From Lentisphaerota bacterium (GTDB lineage Bacteria > Verrucomicrobiota > Lentisphaeria > Oligosphaerales > Oligosphaeraceae), in assembly GCA_012799905.1 (NCBI GenBank), contig JAAZKI010000567.1:1-41702 (forward strand): DNA of 41,702 bases. The letters run 5' to 3'. Below the pieces are notes generated by a model, which worked only from the letters and a program-made list of their open reading frames with translations, did no database searches and was not told the DNA's origin. A program made the translations under genes and the position numbers. This document shows, in pieces, positions 40,711 to 41,702 of the stretch. Every line of letters begins with the position of its first letter. The first letter of the stretch is position 1.

Positions 40711-41702
40711 ATGTCGAATCAGGTTGTGTACAATTTCAATGCCGGTCCGGCTGTTCTTCCCAAGTCTGTGATGTTGAAGGCTCAGGAGGAGTTTGTCAAC
40801 TACCGCGGCTGCGGTTATGGCATTGTCGAGGAAAGCCATCGGTCGCCGTTGTTCGAAGAGGTCATCCAGGCTGCCGAAGCCAACGTCCGCAAGCTGATGG
40901 GGATCAGTGACGACTACGAAGTGCTCTTTCTGCAAGGCGGCGCTAGCTTGCAATTCGCTATGGTTCCCATGAACCTGATGGTGCCAGGCCGTAAAATCGC
41001 GTTTTGCGACACTGGCGAATGGTCGCACAAGGCCATCAAGGAAGCGAAAATCCTGGGGGCGGACATTGATTTGGTCTATGACGGCTCCACCAATAAATTT
41101 TCCGCGATTGGCGATCCGTCGTCCTGGACCTTCCAGCAAGACGCCGCCTACGCTCACATTTGCAGCAACAACACGATTTACGGCACGGAATACCAGACTT
41201 ATCCCGACACCGGCGCGGTGCCGCTGGTGGCTGACATGTCGAGCGACATCATGTCACGCGTCGTGGACGTCAGCCGCTTCGGGCTGATTTTTGCTGGCGC
41301 TCAGAAGAACATCGGCCCGGCTGGCGTGACCCTGGTCATCATCCGCCGCGACCTGGCCGAACGCTGCCCAGAGACGGTGCCGACCATGCTCCGCTACAGC
41401 ACGCACATCAAGAGCAAATCCCTGTTCAACACGCCTTCGACGTTCTCGATTTACATGCTCCGGCTGGTGACTGACTGGATGTTGGAGCAGGGCGGCGTAC
41501 CCACCGTCCAGAAGTTGAATGAGATCAAGGCAGCCCGCCTCTACGCCGCCATTGACCGTTCCGGATTCTACCGGGGCACCTGCGATGTCGCCTGCCGTTC
41601 CAAAATGAACGTCTGCTTCCGCATTGGCGCTGGTGACGATGACCTGGAAAAGAAGTTCGTGTCCGAAGCCAAGGCTGCTGGCCTGATCGGCTTGAAAGGC
41701 CA
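40711..41702 (+). CDS. serC: Phosphoserine aminotransferase (3' end beyond window)
   Basis: The 330 complete codons present have no stop codon before the window ends; the family is about 360 aa. The start is ATG 40711, 8 bp after TAAGGAG. VYNFNAGPAVLPKSV opens the class V aminotransferase fold. SHRSPLFEEV contacts the phosphate, LFLQGGASLQFAMVPMN lies near the cofactor, and the PLP lysine is in FAGAQKNIGPAGVTLVI. RYSTHIKSKSLFNTPSTF is the substrate-entry region. It converts 3-phosphohydroxypyruvate plus glutamate to phosphoserine in serine synthesis, and often acts in pyridoxal phosphate synthesis too. The AT-rich 40612-40700 stretch upstream should hold its promoter, but several -10-like boxes overlap there. 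Confidence 0.95.
   Translation, partial: MSNQVVYNFNAGPAVLPKSVMLKAQEEFVNYRGCGYGIVEESHRSPLFEEVIQAAEANVRKLMGISDDYEVLFLQGGASLQFAMVPMNLMVPGRKIAFCDTGEWSHKAIKEAKILGADIDLVYDGSTNKFSAIGDPSSWTFQQDAAYAHICSNNTIYGTEYQTYPDTGAVPLVADMSSDIMSRVVDVSRFGLIFAGAQKNIGPAGVTLVIIRRDLAERCPETVPTMLRYSTHIKSKSLFNTPSTFSIYMLRLVTDWMLEQGGVPTVQKLNEIKAARLYAAIDRSGFYRGTCDVACRSKMNVCFRIGAGDDDLEKKFVSEAKAAGLIGLKG

Overview
The window looks like chromosomal DNA of a Lentisphaerota/Verrucomicrobia-type bacterium (Victivallales/Oligosphaerales-like; inferred, not proven). The main clues are two prepilin-like genes with the [17 protein letters not shown] leader helix, one with an intact HxxDG-type C-terminus, placed beside GntR regulators and large secreted glycoside hydrolases, plus a secreted dockerin-bearing protein next to a very large cadherin-like protein. 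The informational genes (str/S10 ribosomal cluster, initiator tRNA) are bacterial and intact.

Layout. (1) 1-1660: a small accessory/defence patch. It holds a truncated AbiEi-type antitoxin remnant behind a perfect inverted repeat, then a leftward three-gene operon: HEPN protein, unknown 120-aa protein, SecB-like chaperone. (2) 1793-2192: first copy of a dispersed GTCCACT repeat element, then the initiator tRNA and its terminator. (3) 2315-9783: a leftward set of exported proteins: a 574-aa protein with two dockerin-type calcium loops, a 1544-aa multi-domain protein with a cohesin-like N-terminus, and a 302-aa outer-membrane barrel. (4) 10328-14274: a soluble Ser/Thr kinase with a zinc ribbon, a Gfo/Idh/MocA oxidoreductase and a phosphohexomutase. 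The last two are bracketed by an exact 71-bp direct repeat. (5) 14423-25493: a carbohydrate-utilisation region with a DUF4091/GH123-like enzyme, a broken prepilin-like gene, a GntR/LacI-type regulator, a GH42-like enzyme, an intact prepilin-like gene and an FAD-dependent oxidoreductase. (6) 25893-31980: a leftward ribosomal cluster rpsL-rpsG-fusA-rpsJ-rplC-rplD-rplW-rplB-rpsS that stops at a terminator after rpsS. tuf is absent and the fusA product is a divergent EF-G. (7) 32391-38002: prmC, a PlsC-ACP-acyl-ACP synthetase fusion and a nucleotidyltransferase-nitroreductase fusion form a leftward operon, divergent from aroE. (8) 38175-41702: a secreted glycosidase-like protein downstream of mreC, then the start of serC running off the window.

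The most striking non-coding feature is a family of mosaic repeats built from four different heptamers (GAATGCT, CATAATT, GGGGCGA, GTCCACT) in a fixed order. Four copies of the GTCCACT part share the same irregular series of unit lengths, so they descend from one ancestral element rather than from independent slippage. The best candidate for an undescribed protein system is the HEPN / unknown / SecB-like operon. The dockerin/cohesin-like pair and the nucleotidyltransferase-nitroreductase fusion come next.
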